Part shown: one piece after another, positions 41,312 through 50,652 of the stretch
How positions within the stretch are numbered: the first letter of the stretch is position 1
How the letters are laid out: each line of letters begins with the position of its first letter
Assembly (NCBI RefSeq): GCF_009363115.1
Contig: NZ_CP045298.1
Coordinates: 5,544,533-5,608,532 of the forward strand
Length of the DNA stretch: 64,000 bases
Source of the DNA: Paenibacillus brasilensis
Lineage (GTDB): Bacteria > Bacillota > Bacilli > Paenibacillales > Paenibacillaceae
Direction of reading: 5' to 3'
The notes under the pieces: model-generated
The model's input: only the letters and a program-made list of their open reading frames with translations
The model's database searches: none
What the model was told of the DNA's origin: nothing
Program-made: the position numbers and the translations under genes

Positions 41312-42679
41312 TCAGGACGAAACGGTAATTTTGGCGCCCGGATGAACCGCTGGACTGGCTAGTTCACGAACCAAGCGCTGCGGTACAACATCGTTGCGTA
41401 CGATATCCTCGTAGGTTTCCCGACGCACCACCAGTTCGGCTTCGCCATTGTTGACGAATACCACCGCCGGGCGGCGTATCCGGTTATAATTACTTGCCAT
41501 GGAGTAATTGTAGGCTCCGGTTGAGGCAACAGCGAGCAAATCCCCACTAATCGGGCGAGGCAGCTCCACATCCCAAATCAGCATATCGCCGCTTTCACAG
41601 CATTTGCCTGCAATGGACACGGTCTCTTCATTTGCATCCTGTGCCCGATTCGCCAGCATCGCTTCATACTTGGCCTGATATAACGCCGGACGCGGATTAT
41701 CCGTCATACCGCCGTCTACCGAGACATATTTCCGTACCTGCGGAATATCCTTGATGCTTCCTACCGTGTATAAGGTTGTGCCCGAATCGCCTACAATACT
41801 GCGTCCCGGTTCAATCCAAATTTCTGGAAGCTCATCATAAAGCCCGGAAAAATGGGTTTTAACCGCTTCGCCGATAGCCTGTACATAGGTGGAAATTTTC
41901 AACGGTGTGTCCTCATCTGTGTAACGAATGCCAAATCCTCCACCCAGATTAATAACCTTGAAAGAAAACTGAAGCTGTTCCTTGATTTCTCTGGAAAAAA
42001 CGGCAACCCGTTCGGCAGCCATTTGGAAGCCGTTCACTTCAAAAATTTGCGAGCCGATATGGGAATGTATCCCCAACAGGTTCAGATGATTCAACCCGAT
42101 AGCCTTCTCCACCGCTTGGTGCGCTGTACCGTTCGCAATGTCAAAACCAAATTTTGAATCCTCCTGGCCTGTGGCCATATATTCATGCGTGTGCGCCTCT
42201 ACCCCCGGGGTAACCCGCAATAAAATATTGACCTGCTGTTTCCGCCCGGAGGCAAGGGCCTGCAGCAAATGAAGCTCCATCTCGCTGTCGACCACGAAGC
42301 AGCCAATTTGCGCATCCAGCGCCATTTCAATTTCTTCCGGTGTTTTGTTGTTGCCGTGAAAATGGATTCGCTCCGCCGGAAATCCTGCTTGAAGCGCAGT
42401 GAACAGCTCTCCACTGGAAACAACATCGAGCGACATCCCTTCTTCTGCTGCCAAAGCGCACATCGCCATGACACAAAATGCTTTGCTTGCATAAGCAACT
42501 TGAAACTTCAACCCGGTTTCATGAAAAGCTTCTATAAACTCCCGGCAGCGCCGGCGTACTAACTGTTCATCTACAATATATAGCGGTGTTCCAAAACGCT
42601 CTTTCAAAAACGTTGTATCACATCCGCCAATTTCCAAATGTCCATTGCTGTTAATTTTACTGCTTCCATGCAAATACAT
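41312..42679 (-). CDS. lysA: diaminopimelate decarboxylase
   Basis: This 455-aa PLP enzyme makes L-lysine from meso-diaminopimelate. PLP-binding Lys66 lies in VAYASKAF. Other family marks are GVEAHTHEYMATGQEDSKFGF, the glycine loop NLGGGFGIRY, EPGRSIVG and the catalytic Cys in GKCCESGDML. The start at 42679 follows AGAGAGG. The in-frame extension to 42715 lacks a ribosome site. Located after the spoVA operon, as in B. subtilis. Confidence 0.96.
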   Translation of the reverse strand: MYLHGSSKINSNGHLEIGGCDTTFLKERFGTPLYIVDEQLVRRRCREFIEAFHETGLKFQVAYASKAFCVMAMCALAAEEGMSLDVVSSGELFTALQAGFPAERIHFHGNNKTPEEIEMALDAQIGCFVVDSEMELHLLQALASGRKQQVNILLRVTPGVEAHTHEYMATGQEDSKFGFDIANGTAHQAVEKAIGLNHLNLLGIHSHIGSQIFEVNGFQMAAERVAVFSREIKEQLQFSFKVINLGGGFGIRYTDEDTPLKISTYVQAIGEAVKTHFSGLYDELPEIWIEPGRSIVGDSGTTLYTVGSIKDIPQVRKYVSVDGGMTDNPRPALYQAKYEAMLANRAQDANEETVSIAGKCCESGDMLIWDVELPRPISGDLLAVASTGAYNYSMASNYNRIRRPAVVFVNNGEAELVVRRETYEDIVRNDVVPQRLVRELASPAVHPGAKITVSS

Positions 42680-42789
42680 GTTCTGGCGCCTCTCTTTCTG
42701 GAACAAGCTATTCATATTCCATCGAATGTTTACACCAGTATAGCAAAAAAAACATTAAGAACAATGGATTTTTATGCAGATCATTTAGA

Positions 42790-44493
42790 TTAATGTTCCT
42801 GTCCATTGCCTGAGTCCGAATCTGTATTGGCATTCGTATGGGGCATACGCGTATTGTCCCTTGTTTTATTAAATGACGGGCGGTTAGGCGCATCTAGTAC
42901 AGGCACGCGGAACAAAATGGAGGCTAATGCCTTGGCATTAAAAGGGATGAACGGCCACAAGTACGAAGAATTGTAAGACCGATGCAGCGTCAGCATCAAT
43001 ATGATCAGCGTCGTGCCTACAACAAAGCCTGGAACATGGAAAATAGCTACAGCGATCAGTAGAAATAGCCGAATCAGTCTATTGGCCAGTCCCAGCTCAT
43101 AGCTCGGTGTTGCGAACATTCCGATAGCAGCTACAGCCATGTACAGCACAACCTCATTCACAAACAGCCCTGACTTAACCGCAATATCACCGACCAAAAC
43201 GGCTGCGATTAAGCCCATTGCGGAAGCTAGCGGTGTGGGTGTATGGACAGCAGCCATACGCATAAGATCGACCCCTAGCTCCACGATGATAAACTGGGCG
43301 ATCAGCGGAAGGTGAGCTTGCTTTTGAGGACCGATAAAATCGAGAAATGTCGGTTTTAGTTCAGGATTGATAACCATAAGCAGCCACATCGGAAGCAAAA
43401 ACATCGAGGCGAAAATCCCAATAAAGCGTACCCAGCGCAAATAGCTTCCCATAAATGCTGTCTGGCGATTTTCTTCCGCATGCTGACACAAGTCAAAAAA
43501 AGTGGTTGGCAAGATCATTACACTGGGTGAGGTATCTACGAAAATAACGAGTCTTCCTTCCATAATATGCGAAGCCACGACATCTGGTCGCTCCGAATAT
43601 CGTACCAATGGATATGGATTCCATCCTTTATTGATAATCGTCTCCTCTAATTGCTTATCTGCCAGTGGAATTCCGTCCAGATTGACGTTTTTAATTTTAT
43701 CGCGTACGGTATCCACCATCACCTTATCCACGATATCATCAATGTAGCCAAGGCATACATCCGTCCGGGTTCGGCGTCCGACCTGCATAGCCTCAAATTT
43801 AAGTCCGGGGTCCCGCAAACGACGGCGTACCAGGCTTACATTCGTAAGCATTGTTTCGGTAAACCCGTCCCGGGCGCCGCGTACGACCCGTTCCAAGGAG
43901 GGCTCCTCCGGACTACGTACGGGGTAATTACGGGTATCCAGTATGATCGAAAAACGCTCGCCTTCCATAAAAAAGGCGCTATAGCCGGCTAGTACCTTGT
44001 TGATCACAACCGACATTTTGTCCGTCTTTTCCACTTGAATATGTGGGATATAATATTCAAAGTATGCCTGCAGCCCATCTGAAGTCAGATCATCCGGCGT
44101 CAGATAGGTGAGCCGCTTTAGCACCTCAAGCATGATCTGATCCTTGGCAAAGGTATTCAGGAACAGATACCCGATATGACGGCCACCCGTTGTCATTTCC
44201 CTGAATACAACATCAAAGGTCTCTCCCAGACCCAATACCATTTTGAGTGTTTCACGATTTTCCTTCATCTTTGGCGAAATATTATCCTCAATCTGCCAAT
44301 AACGAATGGATTCCTCTACATTATCAGAATGCTCACTTTCTTTTTTATGCTTAAGATGTTTCGCTTTCTGCTCTTTCTTTTGCTTCCTAGAGCCTAACTT
44401 CTCCTGGTCCGTCTCCTGTTCCCTTCCAATCTCCCCGTCTACTTGATTGTGTTCTTGACGCTCCTGATGTTCTTGATCTGCTCTTTGATCCAT
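42790..44493 (-). CDS. spoVAF: SpoVAF, GerA-family spore membrane protein
   Basis: This 567-aa homolog of the GerA A-subunit family has a long hydrophilic Gln/Glu/Lys-rich leader (residues 1-60). The GerA-type domain holds YLTPDDLTSDGLQAYFEYYIPHIQ and the conserved GRLVIFVDTSPSVMILPTTFFDL. About five membrane helices and a His/Asn-rich tail follow. In Bacillus, SpoVAF (FigP) modulates germination rate. I prefer ATG 44493, with GAGGGGGC 8 nt upstream; ATG 44523 overlaps the spoVAB stop but has little ribosome site. Last gene of a short spoVA operon. Confidence 0.9.
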   Translation of the reverse strand: MDQRADQEHQERQEHNQVDGEIGREQETDQEKLGSRKQKKEQKAKHLKHKKESEHSDNVEESIRYWQIEDNISPKMKENRETLKMVLGLGETFDVVFREMTTGGRHIGYLFLNTFAKDQIMLEVLKRLTYLTPDDLTSDGLQAYFEYYIPHIQVEKTDKMSVVINKVLAGYSAFFMEGERFSIILDTRNYPVRSPEEPSLERVVRGARDGFTETMLTNVSLVRRRLRDPGLKFEAMQVGRRTRTDVCLGYIDDIVDKVMVDTVRDKIKNVNLDGIPLADKQLEETIINKGWNPYPLVRYSERPDVVASHIMEGRLVIFVDTSPSVMILPTTFFDLCQHAEENRQTAFMGSYLRWVRFIGIFASMFLLPMWLLMVINPELKPTFLDFIGPQKQAHLPLIAQFIIVELGVDLMRMAAVHTPTPLASAMGLIAAVLVGDIAVKSGLFVNEVVLYMAVAAIGMFATPSYELGLANRLIRLFLLIAVAIFHVPGFVVGTTLIILMLTLHRSYNSSYLWPFIPFNAKALASILFRVPVLDAPNRPSFNKTRDNTRMPHTNANTDSDSGNGQEH

Positions 44494-44519
44494 AGCATTT
44501 GCCCCCTCTGCTTTCGTTG

Positions 44520-44942
44520 TCATCGGTTGTATACAAACCAGTCAAATAAGGAACCCGTTACTTTACCAAGGACCATCGCCATCAGCAGGCCAAACATATA
44601 CACGGACATATGGAGCCTCTTCGCAAGTATGGGCAGAAGATTCAATACCTCTGTTAAAGCTGCAGCGAGCAAACCAATAAACAATCCGCAAAATAACCCG
44701 GGTATCCATGTAATTATTTTAGGTAATGGCAAGTAAATATCCCAAAAATCAGCCACCGTTCCTACCACGGAGCCTAAGACCATCGCCTTTTCGTATGCAC
44801 GTGATTTTTTATACGTGCGGGTGAGCTGTGCCAATCGTGGCATGATGTCCAGCACAATAAAAAACGCGATTACGCCACTACCTACTGCCAGACCTCCAGC
44901 CATGCCCAAAATAATCTGCAGCGTGCCCTGTGCAAATGTCAT
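44520..44942 (-). CDS. spoVAB: stage V sporulation protein AB
   Basis: This 140-aa membrane protein has four to five hydrophobic segments. It matches SpoVAB: GMAGGLAVGSGVIAFFIVLDIMPRLAQLT at the start and GLLAAALTEVLNLLPILAKRL near residue 92. It starts inside the spoVAA stop (ATGA, 44939-44942). SpoVA proteins act in dipicolinic acid movement in the forespore; the specific role of AB is not settled. Confidence 0.92.
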   Translation of the reverse strand: MTFAQGTLQIILGMAGGLAVGSGVIAFFIVLDIMPRLAQLTRTYKKSRAYEKAMVLGSVVGTVADFWDIYLPLPKIITWIPGLFCGLFIGLLAAALTEVLNLLPILAKRLHMSVYMFGLLMAMVLGKVTGSLFDWFVYNR

Positions 44943-45592
44943 GGCTGCTTATCCTTTGTATGCAGGCGGGCCATTTTTTCATACTCCTCCGCCACAACGT
45001 ACTGATCCACATTTTCCTGATACAGATACATTTCTACCTCCAGCGGTGTCGGCTCCTCATTCCATTTTTTTTGGAACAAATGATTGAAGAATATGATCAT
45101 TCCAAAACCGATACCGATCGAGTAGGCAACTTGAAACAGGTACGGATGCTCATCCTTATGTCCCGTAATCATTTCTACAATCCGAATCTGTACCTCCATC
45201 ATGCTGACGTCAGCGTGAAAATTCATAATCGTTAATGCAGAGCCAAAAAAAAGAAGCACCCATACCAAAACAAACAGTATTTTAGATGGCTTGCGGGGCT
45301 TCTCCACGAGTTCCACAAGCACATGCGGCTTGCCAAGGGATTCAACTACGACACCCGGAATATGTTCTCTGATTTTGGAAATAATTTGCAGCATATCTAC
45401 CAGTATCAAATTGCCGTCCTGCATCTGCGGTCGCTTGAGAACAAGCTCAAGCAGCTCGGTTTCCCATTCGGGGTCGGCCAGCAGGTGGGCTACATCTCCC
45501 AAATGCAAGTCCTGTCCTTGTATCATGCGTACACGGCTGCGGAGCCGCAAGTAAACTATAGGAGCCACTGTAGGAGCCGGATTATGAGTCAT
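44939..45592 (-). CDS. spoVAA: stage V sporulation protein AA
   Basis: This 217-aa protein has a cytoplasmic N-terminal domain (YLRLRSRVRMIQGQDLHLGDVAHLL) and two membrane helices (KILFVLVWVLLFFGSALTI and YLFQVAYSIGIGFGMIIFF). Matches SpoVAA in layout and length. First gene of the operon; ATG follows AAGGAGGGG. A sigma-G promoter would be expected upstream (45593-45660), but I could not assign one with confidence. Confidence 0.92.
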   Translation of the reverse strand: MTHNPAPTVAPIVYLRLRSRVRMIQGQDLHLGDVAHLLADPEWETELLELVLKRPQMQDGNLILVDMLQIISKIREHIPGVVVESLGKPHVLVELVEKPRKPSKILFVLVWVLLFFGSALTIMNFHADVSMMEVQIRIVEMITGHKDEHPYLFQVAYSIGIGFGMIIFFNHLFQKKWNEEPTPLEVEMYLYQENVDQYVVAEEYEKMARLHTKDKQP

Positions 45593-45675
45593 CCGATCCC
45601 CTCCTTATCCTCGTAATTACCGATTATTATGGAACGAAGCAAGGAAACCTATTCTTCGCTCATCCTTTTTCCCAC

Positions 45676-45723
45676 ACAAAAAAGAGTACCCTACGCCATT
45701 AGAATGGCTTTGGAATACTCTTT
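45676..45723 (-). terminator. terminator after sigF
   Basis: AAAGAGTAT...GCCAT-TCTA-ATGGC...GTACTCTTTTTT on the minus strand. Confidence 0.85.
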
Positions 45724-45766
45724 AGACTCACGTAAGCAAAAGAATTTTACAAAATCCTGACTGCTA

Positions 45767-46522
45767 TTATTGGGCAATCTGATCGCGAATCAGCTGCAAA
45801 ATCTTTTTTTCCAGCCGAGATACCTGGACCTGGGAAATACCAAGTCGACTTGCAACCTCCGACTGGGTCTGATCGCGGTAATAACGCAGGTAGACAATTA
45901 ACCGTTCCCGCTCGGAAAGTCCGCCGATGGCCTCATTTAGTGCCAGCTTGTCGAACCATCGTTCCTGTGATTCGTCAGCAATCTGGTCCATGAGCGTGAT
46001 AGGGTCACCGTCATTTTCGAACACCGTTTCGTGAATGGAGGTAGGCGGTTTATTCGCCTCCTGCGCAAAAACAACATCCTCTGGCGTAACTCCCAGCTCA
46101 TCGGCAACTTCCTTGACCGTAGGCAGGCGGTTGAGCCGTTTGGAAAGCTCGTCCTTCATTTTGCGAACCTTATTGGCTGTCTCCTTCAGGGAACGGCTAA
46201 CCTTGAGTGTCCCATCATCACGAAGAAACCGTTGAATCTCGCCAATAATCATGGGTACCGCATAGGTTGAAAATTTGACTTCATAGCTGAGATCAAATTT
46301 ATCCACCGATTTTAACAAACCGATGCAACCAATTTGAAAAAGATCGTCAGGTTCATATCCCCGGTTCATAAAGCGCTGCACGACAGACCAAACGAGCCGG
46401 ATATTACTATTGACCAGCGTCTCACGGGCATCATTGTCACCAGATTGACTTAACGCAATGAGCCGCTTGACTTCCGCATCCTCCAAATAGCTGTGTGAAG
46501 TTTTTTTTCCTCCTGCTTCCAT
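45767..46522 (-). CDS. sigF: forespore sigma factor sigma-F
   Basis: This 251-aa SigB/SigF/SigG-type sigma factor is active in the forespore after septation. Region 2: NIRLVWSVVQRFMNRGYEPDDLFQIGCIGLLKSVDKFD. Region 3 is around LPTVKEVADELG. Region 4 helix-turn-helix: LIVYLRYYRDQTQSEVASRLGISQVQVSRLEKKIL. It follows its anti-sigma gene by 11 bp. Directly upstream of spoVA genes, one step in the sporulation cascade. Confidence 0.97.
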   Translation of the reverse strand: MEAGGKKTSHSYLEDAEVKRLIALSQSGDNDARETLVNSNIRLVWSVVQRFMNRGYEPDDLFQIGCIGLLKSVDKFDLSYEVKFSTYAVPMIIGEIQRFLRDDGTLKVSRSLKETANKVRKMKDELSKRLNRLPTVKEVADELGVTPEDVVFAQEANKPPTSIHETVFENDGDPITLMDQIADESQERWFDKLALNEAIGGLSERERLIVYLRYYRDQTQSEVASRLGISQVQVSRLEKKILQLIRDQIAQ

Positions 46523-46533
46523 AGGATCAACCC

Positions 46534-46989
46534 CTAATTGTATAAAGCTTTCTTGGATTCAATCCTTTTCTTCATCCGGACCGACGTGCCTCCGCCCGGC
46601 TCACTGACTGCCTCAAACTCATCCATGAAGTTTTCCATAATGGTAAATCCCATACCCGAGCGTTCCAGCTCAGGCTTGGATGTATACAAAGGCTGCTTGG
46701 CCAGCTCCAGATCCTCGATTCCCCGTCCTGCATCTTCAACGACCAGCGTAATCACGTCCGCTTCAATACCGACTTTAATCGTTACGACACCTGACGGATC
46801 ACTGTCATACCCGTGAATAATACTGTTTGTCACCGCTTCAGACACCACGGTTTTCAAGTCACTCAACTCATCCATTGTAGGGTCAAGCCTGGAAATAAAA
46901 GCTGCAACAGCCACGCGGGCAAAAGCTTCATTCTCGGATTTGGCGGCAAACTGCAAGCTCATGAAATTGTTTCCCGTGCCTTCTCTCAT
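46534..46989 (-). CDS. spoIIAB: anti-sigma-F factor and serine kinase SpoIIAB
   Basis: This 151-aa GHKL ATPase/kinase binds sigma-F and phosphorylates SpoIIAA. It shows [10 protein letters not shown] (N-box), [18 protein letters not shown] (G1 box) and [14 protein letters not shown] (G2). GGAGG lies 8 nt from the ATG at 46989, which overlaps the spoIIAA stop. Middle gene of the spoIIA locus. Confidence 0.97.
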
Positions 46990-47339
46990 GATACGACCTC
47001 CAGTTCCGCGAGCGCATTTCCCTCGTTGTCATAGATAGGCATAATCTTAAACAACCCCGACATCTCCAGCAAACGATATACTGGCGGATTGACATCACAA
47101 ACTGCCATTTTCCCGCCCTTTTGCTTGATCAGCTTGTACCGCCCCAGAATAACGCCAAGTCCGGAGCTGTCCATAAACTGAAGATTCTTCAGGCTGATTA
47201 CGATATGCTCGCATTGCCGACGCTGAATCGCCTCATCCATTTGCATGCGGACCATGTCCGACGTATGGTGATCAAGCTCACCGGACAGTCTTACAATAAG
47301 TACCCCCCGATGTTGCTCCATTTCAATTTGCAGGTTCAT
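46986..47339 (-). CDS. spoIIAA: anti-anti-sigma factor SpoIIAA
   Basis: This 117-aa STAS-domain protein is phosphorylated by SpoIIAB on the serine in [18 protein letters not shown] (near residue 57). When dephosphorylated by SpoIIE it frees sigma-F. The length matches the family. ATG follows GGGGAGGAGAG. A sigma-H-like promoter lies just upstream. Confidence 0.97.
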
Positions 47340-47373
47340 GCTTACTCACTCTCCTCCCCGTCTTGGACAAGGA

Positions 47374-47401
47374 TTTCTACGCAGTTGCAGACGATTCCTG
47401 C
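47374..47401 (-). promoter_or_regulatory. candidate sigma-H promoter of spoIIAA-spoIIAB-sigF
   Basis: On the minus strand GCAGGAATC (47393-47401) and GTAGAAA (47374-47380) are 12 bp apart. This is close to the sigma-H pattern (RnAGGAWWW, N11-12, RnnGAAT). The spoIIA operon is a classic sigma-H/Spo0A target. Confidence 0.5.
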
Positions 47402-47435
47402 CCTCCGACAAAACTAGAAGAAAACCCCGTAAAAT

Positions 47436-48629
47436 CTACAAAGAAAATAGGTTCGACATGGTACGCTTTAGCAATTTCCACCATCCGGCCTTCTCGATAG
47501 CTACAGGCGAAGTGATGTTGAACTCCTTTAGCCGCTGACCATCCTGATAGACGACCAGCTTGCCAACCGGATCACCTGCACGGACCGGAGCTTTAAGGCT
47601 TGGGGCCAGTTGCAGTTCATGACGCAATGTTTGTTGAGTTCCGCCTTTTTTCACCAGCACACTGTAGGAGCGATCTGCCTGAATTTTTAATTCCGGCAAT
47701 ACACCTTTTTCAACTTTTACACTTCCCAGCAGGTCACCCGGCTTGTATATAGATTTCATTGTATATTGAGAAAAGGCGTAGTCGAACATTGATGATACTT
47801 CATTGTTGCGTGTCTTGGTATTCGGTTCACCTAGCACAACCGCTACGACGCGCAAGCCATCACGTTTTGCAGTAGCGGAAAGACAAAACTTCGCTTCTGA
47901 CGTATAGCCTGTTTTCAGCCCATCTGCTCCGGTATAGAAGCGCACAAGCTTATTGGTATTCACCAGCCAAAAGGGCTTGACCGAGGATTTGCGCAAATAG
48001 TCCTGATATGCTCCTGTATACTTCGTAATTTGCGGATATTTCAACAGCTCCCGGCTCATAACCGCAATATCATGCGCTGAAGAATAGTGATTTTTCACTG
48101 GTAAACCGTTGCAATTGGCAAAATGAGTATCCTTGAGTCCTAGCTGCTGTACCTTGGCATTCATCATCTCGACAAAAGCCTGCTCAGACCCTGCAATTTT
48201 CTCAGCCATAGCCACGGAAGCATCGTTCCCGGAGGCCATCGCAATTCCCTTCAACATCTCGTCGACCGTCATTTCTTCTCCCGGCTCCAGAAAAATTTGC
48301 GAGCCGCCCATTGAAGATGCATATTCACTGGCCCGCACTTTATCGGTTAGCTTGAGCTTGCCGTTATCAATAGCTTCCATCGTTAGCAACATCGTCATAA
48401 TTTTGGTGATGCTTGCTGGAGGAAGCTTTTCACGACTGTTTTTTTCATAAATAACTGTGCCGGTATCTGCATCCATCAAGATCGCCGAGTGAGCCTCAGG
48501 AGCCAGTTCCGCCGCTGAGCCCTCTTTGGGTTTGCTTTCAGGTTTGCTTTCTTCGGCCCAACCGCCGACGGGGACAGCAGTCCAGGCCACGAGACAAGCC
48601 AGAATAAACGCCACCACTTTTTTCTTCAC
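47436..48629 (-). CDS. dacF: D-alanyl-D-alanine carboxypeptidase DacF
   Basis: This 397-aa exported penicillin-binding protein has a signal peptide (KKKVVAFILACLVAWTAVPVGGWA), catalytic SITK (Ser73, Lys76), SGN (AMASGNDAS) and KTG (GLKTGYTSE), then a beta-rich C-terminal domain and an amphipathic anchor (WWKLLKRTMSNLFSL). The GTG at 48629 follows GGAGGG at 8 nt. In B. subtilis dacF is sigma-F dependent and read through into spoIIA; the same order is kept here. Confidence 0.93.
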   Translation of the reverse strand: MKKKVVAFILACLVAWTAVPVGGWAEESKPESKPKEGSAAELAPEAHSAILMDADTGTVIYEKNSREKLPPASITKIMTMLLTMEAIDNGKLKLTDKVRASEYASSMGGSQIFLEPGEEMTVDEMLKGIAMASGNDASVAMAEKIAGSEQAFVEMMNAKVQQLGLKDTHFANCNGLPVKNHYSSAHDIAVMSRELLKYPQITKYTGAYQDYLRKSSVKPFWLVNTNKLVRFYTGADGLKTGYTSEAKFCLSATAKRDGLRVVAVVLGEPNTKTRNNEVSSMFDYAFSQYTMKSIYKPGDLLGSVKVEKGVLPELKIQADRSYSVLVKKGGTQQTLRHELQLAPSLKAPVRAGDPVGKLVVYQDGQRLKEFNITSPVAIEKAGWWKLLKRTMSNLFSL

Positions 48630-48748
48630 AATCGGTTCCCTCCTCAACATATTGGCGGAAAGCACCGGAGCCCGTATACTTATCCCTCCGGCCTATTCGC
48701 GTGCTGCTAACCATTGTCGTCAGAATGGATGAAAAATATTCCATATGG

Positions 48749-48791
48749 CAAAAAACATCAAATAGCACCAAGCTGAGTCAGCATGGCGCTA
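48749..48791 (-). terminator. terminator after the beta-helix gene
   Basis: TAGCGCCATGCT...AGCTTGGTGCTA imperfect stem (48763-48791), then TTTTTT on the minus strand after 8 nt. Confidence 0.6.
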
Positions 48792-48843
48792 AATTTCCTA
48801 ATTTTACATATACAGAACATCTATGATCTGGTAGAATCTTCGT

Positions 48844-50487
48844 TTAAATTCGGCTAACGGTGAGATACGTAATCCCTCCCCCTGGCAAAATATCTGTTTT
48901 ATTCTGACTGAACACCCGTATATCAATAAAAGAATTTGCCTCCAGCTTCATTTCCATAGCCCCGCTCAAAGCGCTATAGTTCATTCCACCCATAATCCTG
49001 TCATCAAGATAGGCATAAGCAGAGCCTCCTGTAACCTGTTCATCATTCAAGTGAAGTGCGAGCCGTGTGCGATTTCCATCCACCTGGGGATCGGTCGAAA
49101 TGTACACTTGTATTCTGTATTTCCCAGCCCGTTTGGCCCGCCAACGACTACTTGCTGCATCGAATTCGGTTAGATCATCATCGTTGATTTGATTGAAGTT
49201 TACCTTCTGCCAGCTACCTGCAGGGAGAGATTGCCTTGCTCCCAGATAGGCTTTGACGAAGGTTTCATACAAATGCTCAATTCCATTATCCGAATATTTC
49301 TCCACCAGCAGCAAAGCCTGCCCTGTCCCGTTGTTCTCATCATAACGATTATTGCTGTAGCTAAAATCCAAATGCGAACGAAGTGTCACCTGCTGTGTGG
49401 ATGAGCTGCCGGAAAACGAAATAAGCTGCTTTAGATTACGGGGATAACCACCCACCTCGTCCACCAAAACTTTTTTGCCAATGATCACATCCACAAAATA
49501 GTTACACACAGATTGGATATCATCGTATTTGTCAGCTATCGCCAAAATAGAGTCGCGCAGGGCAACGTTTTTCGTTTCCTTGGTTGCACCAACCTGAATA
49601 AAAGAAGGCACGGTCACCTTATGCTCTCTGCTCAATCCCTCAAACCAGCAGCCTATAAATTCAGCATTCATAAAATCATTAATTAGAATAGGGATATCCG
49701 TTGAGCTTCCGTCCATGATATGCTGGCTAGCCATAAATCTGGCACCGTTGGAGCTATTAAGATCCAGCGCCGTATCGTTTCCCAATGTAAAAAGCGCAAT
49801 GCTTGTAAACTGTGAGCTTCTATTCTGCAGGTGAATCCCTGTCTTATTGTAATTAATCTCCGTGCAATTAAATAAATTCACATCGCTTTCATAACCCCAA
49901 AAAGCCGTTTCAAAATGCTCAATCAACACGTTATCCAGAATAACTCCGCCGCCCCTCCAATCCTGAATGCCTACAGTACCTTTGCCATAATATCCGCGCT
50001 TCACCGACTGTGAAAACGGATTATTTAATGCGCCTCTAGCGGTACCTTCATAGCGGATCGACAGGTCATGAAACTGTACATTTTGAAAACCGCTAAATGA
50101 AGGCAGACTCTCGTCTCCAATCTGAAAACAAGGGCCCGTACCATAAAATTCAATGGACGTAACTCCCTTGCCTTGTCGGTATCTGCCCTTATGGATGCCA
50201 AAAATGCGAACGCCCTGCTTGCGAATGTTAAGAGTTGAGGTTATTTTGTACCGTCCACTGGGAATGTGAAGAATGGAATAATCGGGGATCTTATTAATCA
50301 ATTCCTGCAAGGCAGCCGTGTCATCCTGAACACCGTCACCAACGGCTCCAAACCAGCTTGCGTTTACACTGCGTTGGAGGAATTCTTTTTCAATGGTTTT
50401 AAAATTGTCGTTCAATTGCTGTGGTGTCAACTCTTTGCCTGTACCACTCAAATTCAGCTTCAAACGGTCTGTAAAAAGATCCGCCAC
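48844..50487 (-). CDS. right-handed beta-helix protein, pectate-lyase-like / tail-spike-like
   Basis: This 547-aa protein without signal peptide has a short N-terminal segment (residues 1-40, FTDRLKLNLSGTGKELTPQQL) like adaptor parts of phage tail fibres. WFGAVGDGVQDDTAALQELI opens a Pectate_lyase_3-type parallel beta-helix (about 44-330). A C-terminal jelly-roll domain (about 400-547, SSRWRAKRAGKYRIQVYIST) resembles C1q-type modules. Such proteins bind or cleave polysaccharides. It stands alone with its own terminator and diverges from an O-antigen polymerase-type gene. GTG start after GGGGGTG. Specific activity cannot be assigned. Confidence 0.78.
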   Translation of the reverse strand: MADLFTDRLKLNLSGTGKELTPQQLNDNFKTIEKEFLQRSVNASWFGAVGDGVQDDTAALQELINKIPDYSILHIPSGRYKITSTLNIRKQGVRIFGIHKGRYRQGKGVTSIEFYGTGPCFQIGDESLPSFSGFQNVQFHDLSIRYEGTARGALNNPFSQSVKRGYYGKGTVGIQDWRGGGVILDNVLIEHFETAFWGYESDVNLFNCTEINYNKTGIHLQNRSSQFTSIALFTLGNDTALDLNSSNGARFMASQHIMDGSSTDIPILINDFMNAEFIGCWFEGLSREHKVTVPSFIQVGATKETKNVALRDSILAIADKYDDIQSVCNYFVDVIIGKKVLVDEVGGYPRNLKQLISFSGSSSTQQVTLRSHLDFSYSNNRYDENNGTGQALLLVEKYSDNGIEHLYETFVKAYLGARQSLPAGSWQKVNFNQINDDDLTEFDAASSRWRAKRAGKYRIQVYISTDPQVDGNRTRLALHLNDEQVTGGSAYAYLDDRIMGGMNYSALSGAMEMKLEANSFIDIRVFSQNKTDILPGGGITYLTVSRI

Positions 50488-50592
50488 CCAAACACCCCCA
50501 TTTTACAAAAAACATATTATTGGCATGGACTGAGTATATGCACAAGAGAGCTTGCTCTAGGCTTGAAAAAATGAAAAACAAATATTTTATTA

Positions 50593-50620
50593 TTGTACAA
50601 GAAGATACAATTTGTATAAT
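50593..50620 (+). promoter_or_regulatory. sigma-A promoter of the O-antigen polymerase-type gene
   Basis: TTGTAC (50593-50598) and a perfect TATAAT (50615-50620) are 16 bp apart, 33 bp upstream of the start codon. Confidence 0.75.
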
Positions 50621-50640
50621 ATAGATACATAACGTATCTA
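50604..50640. repeat. operator-like palindromes over the promoter
   Basis: ATACAATTTGTAT (50605-50617) is a 13-bp palindrome that overlaps the -10 box. TAGATAC-ATAAC-GTATCTA (50622-50640) is a 7-bp inverted repeat just after it. GATACA recurs exactly 20 bp apart (50604 and 50624), two helical turns. A repressor site is plausible. Confidence 0.5.
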
Positions 50641-50652
50641 GGCGGTGAAAAC

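Noticed and set aside
48844..50487. Prophage inferred from the tail-spike-like protein
   Set aside because: No capsid, terminase, portal, lysis or integrase genes nearby; a single beta-helix protein does not make a prophage.
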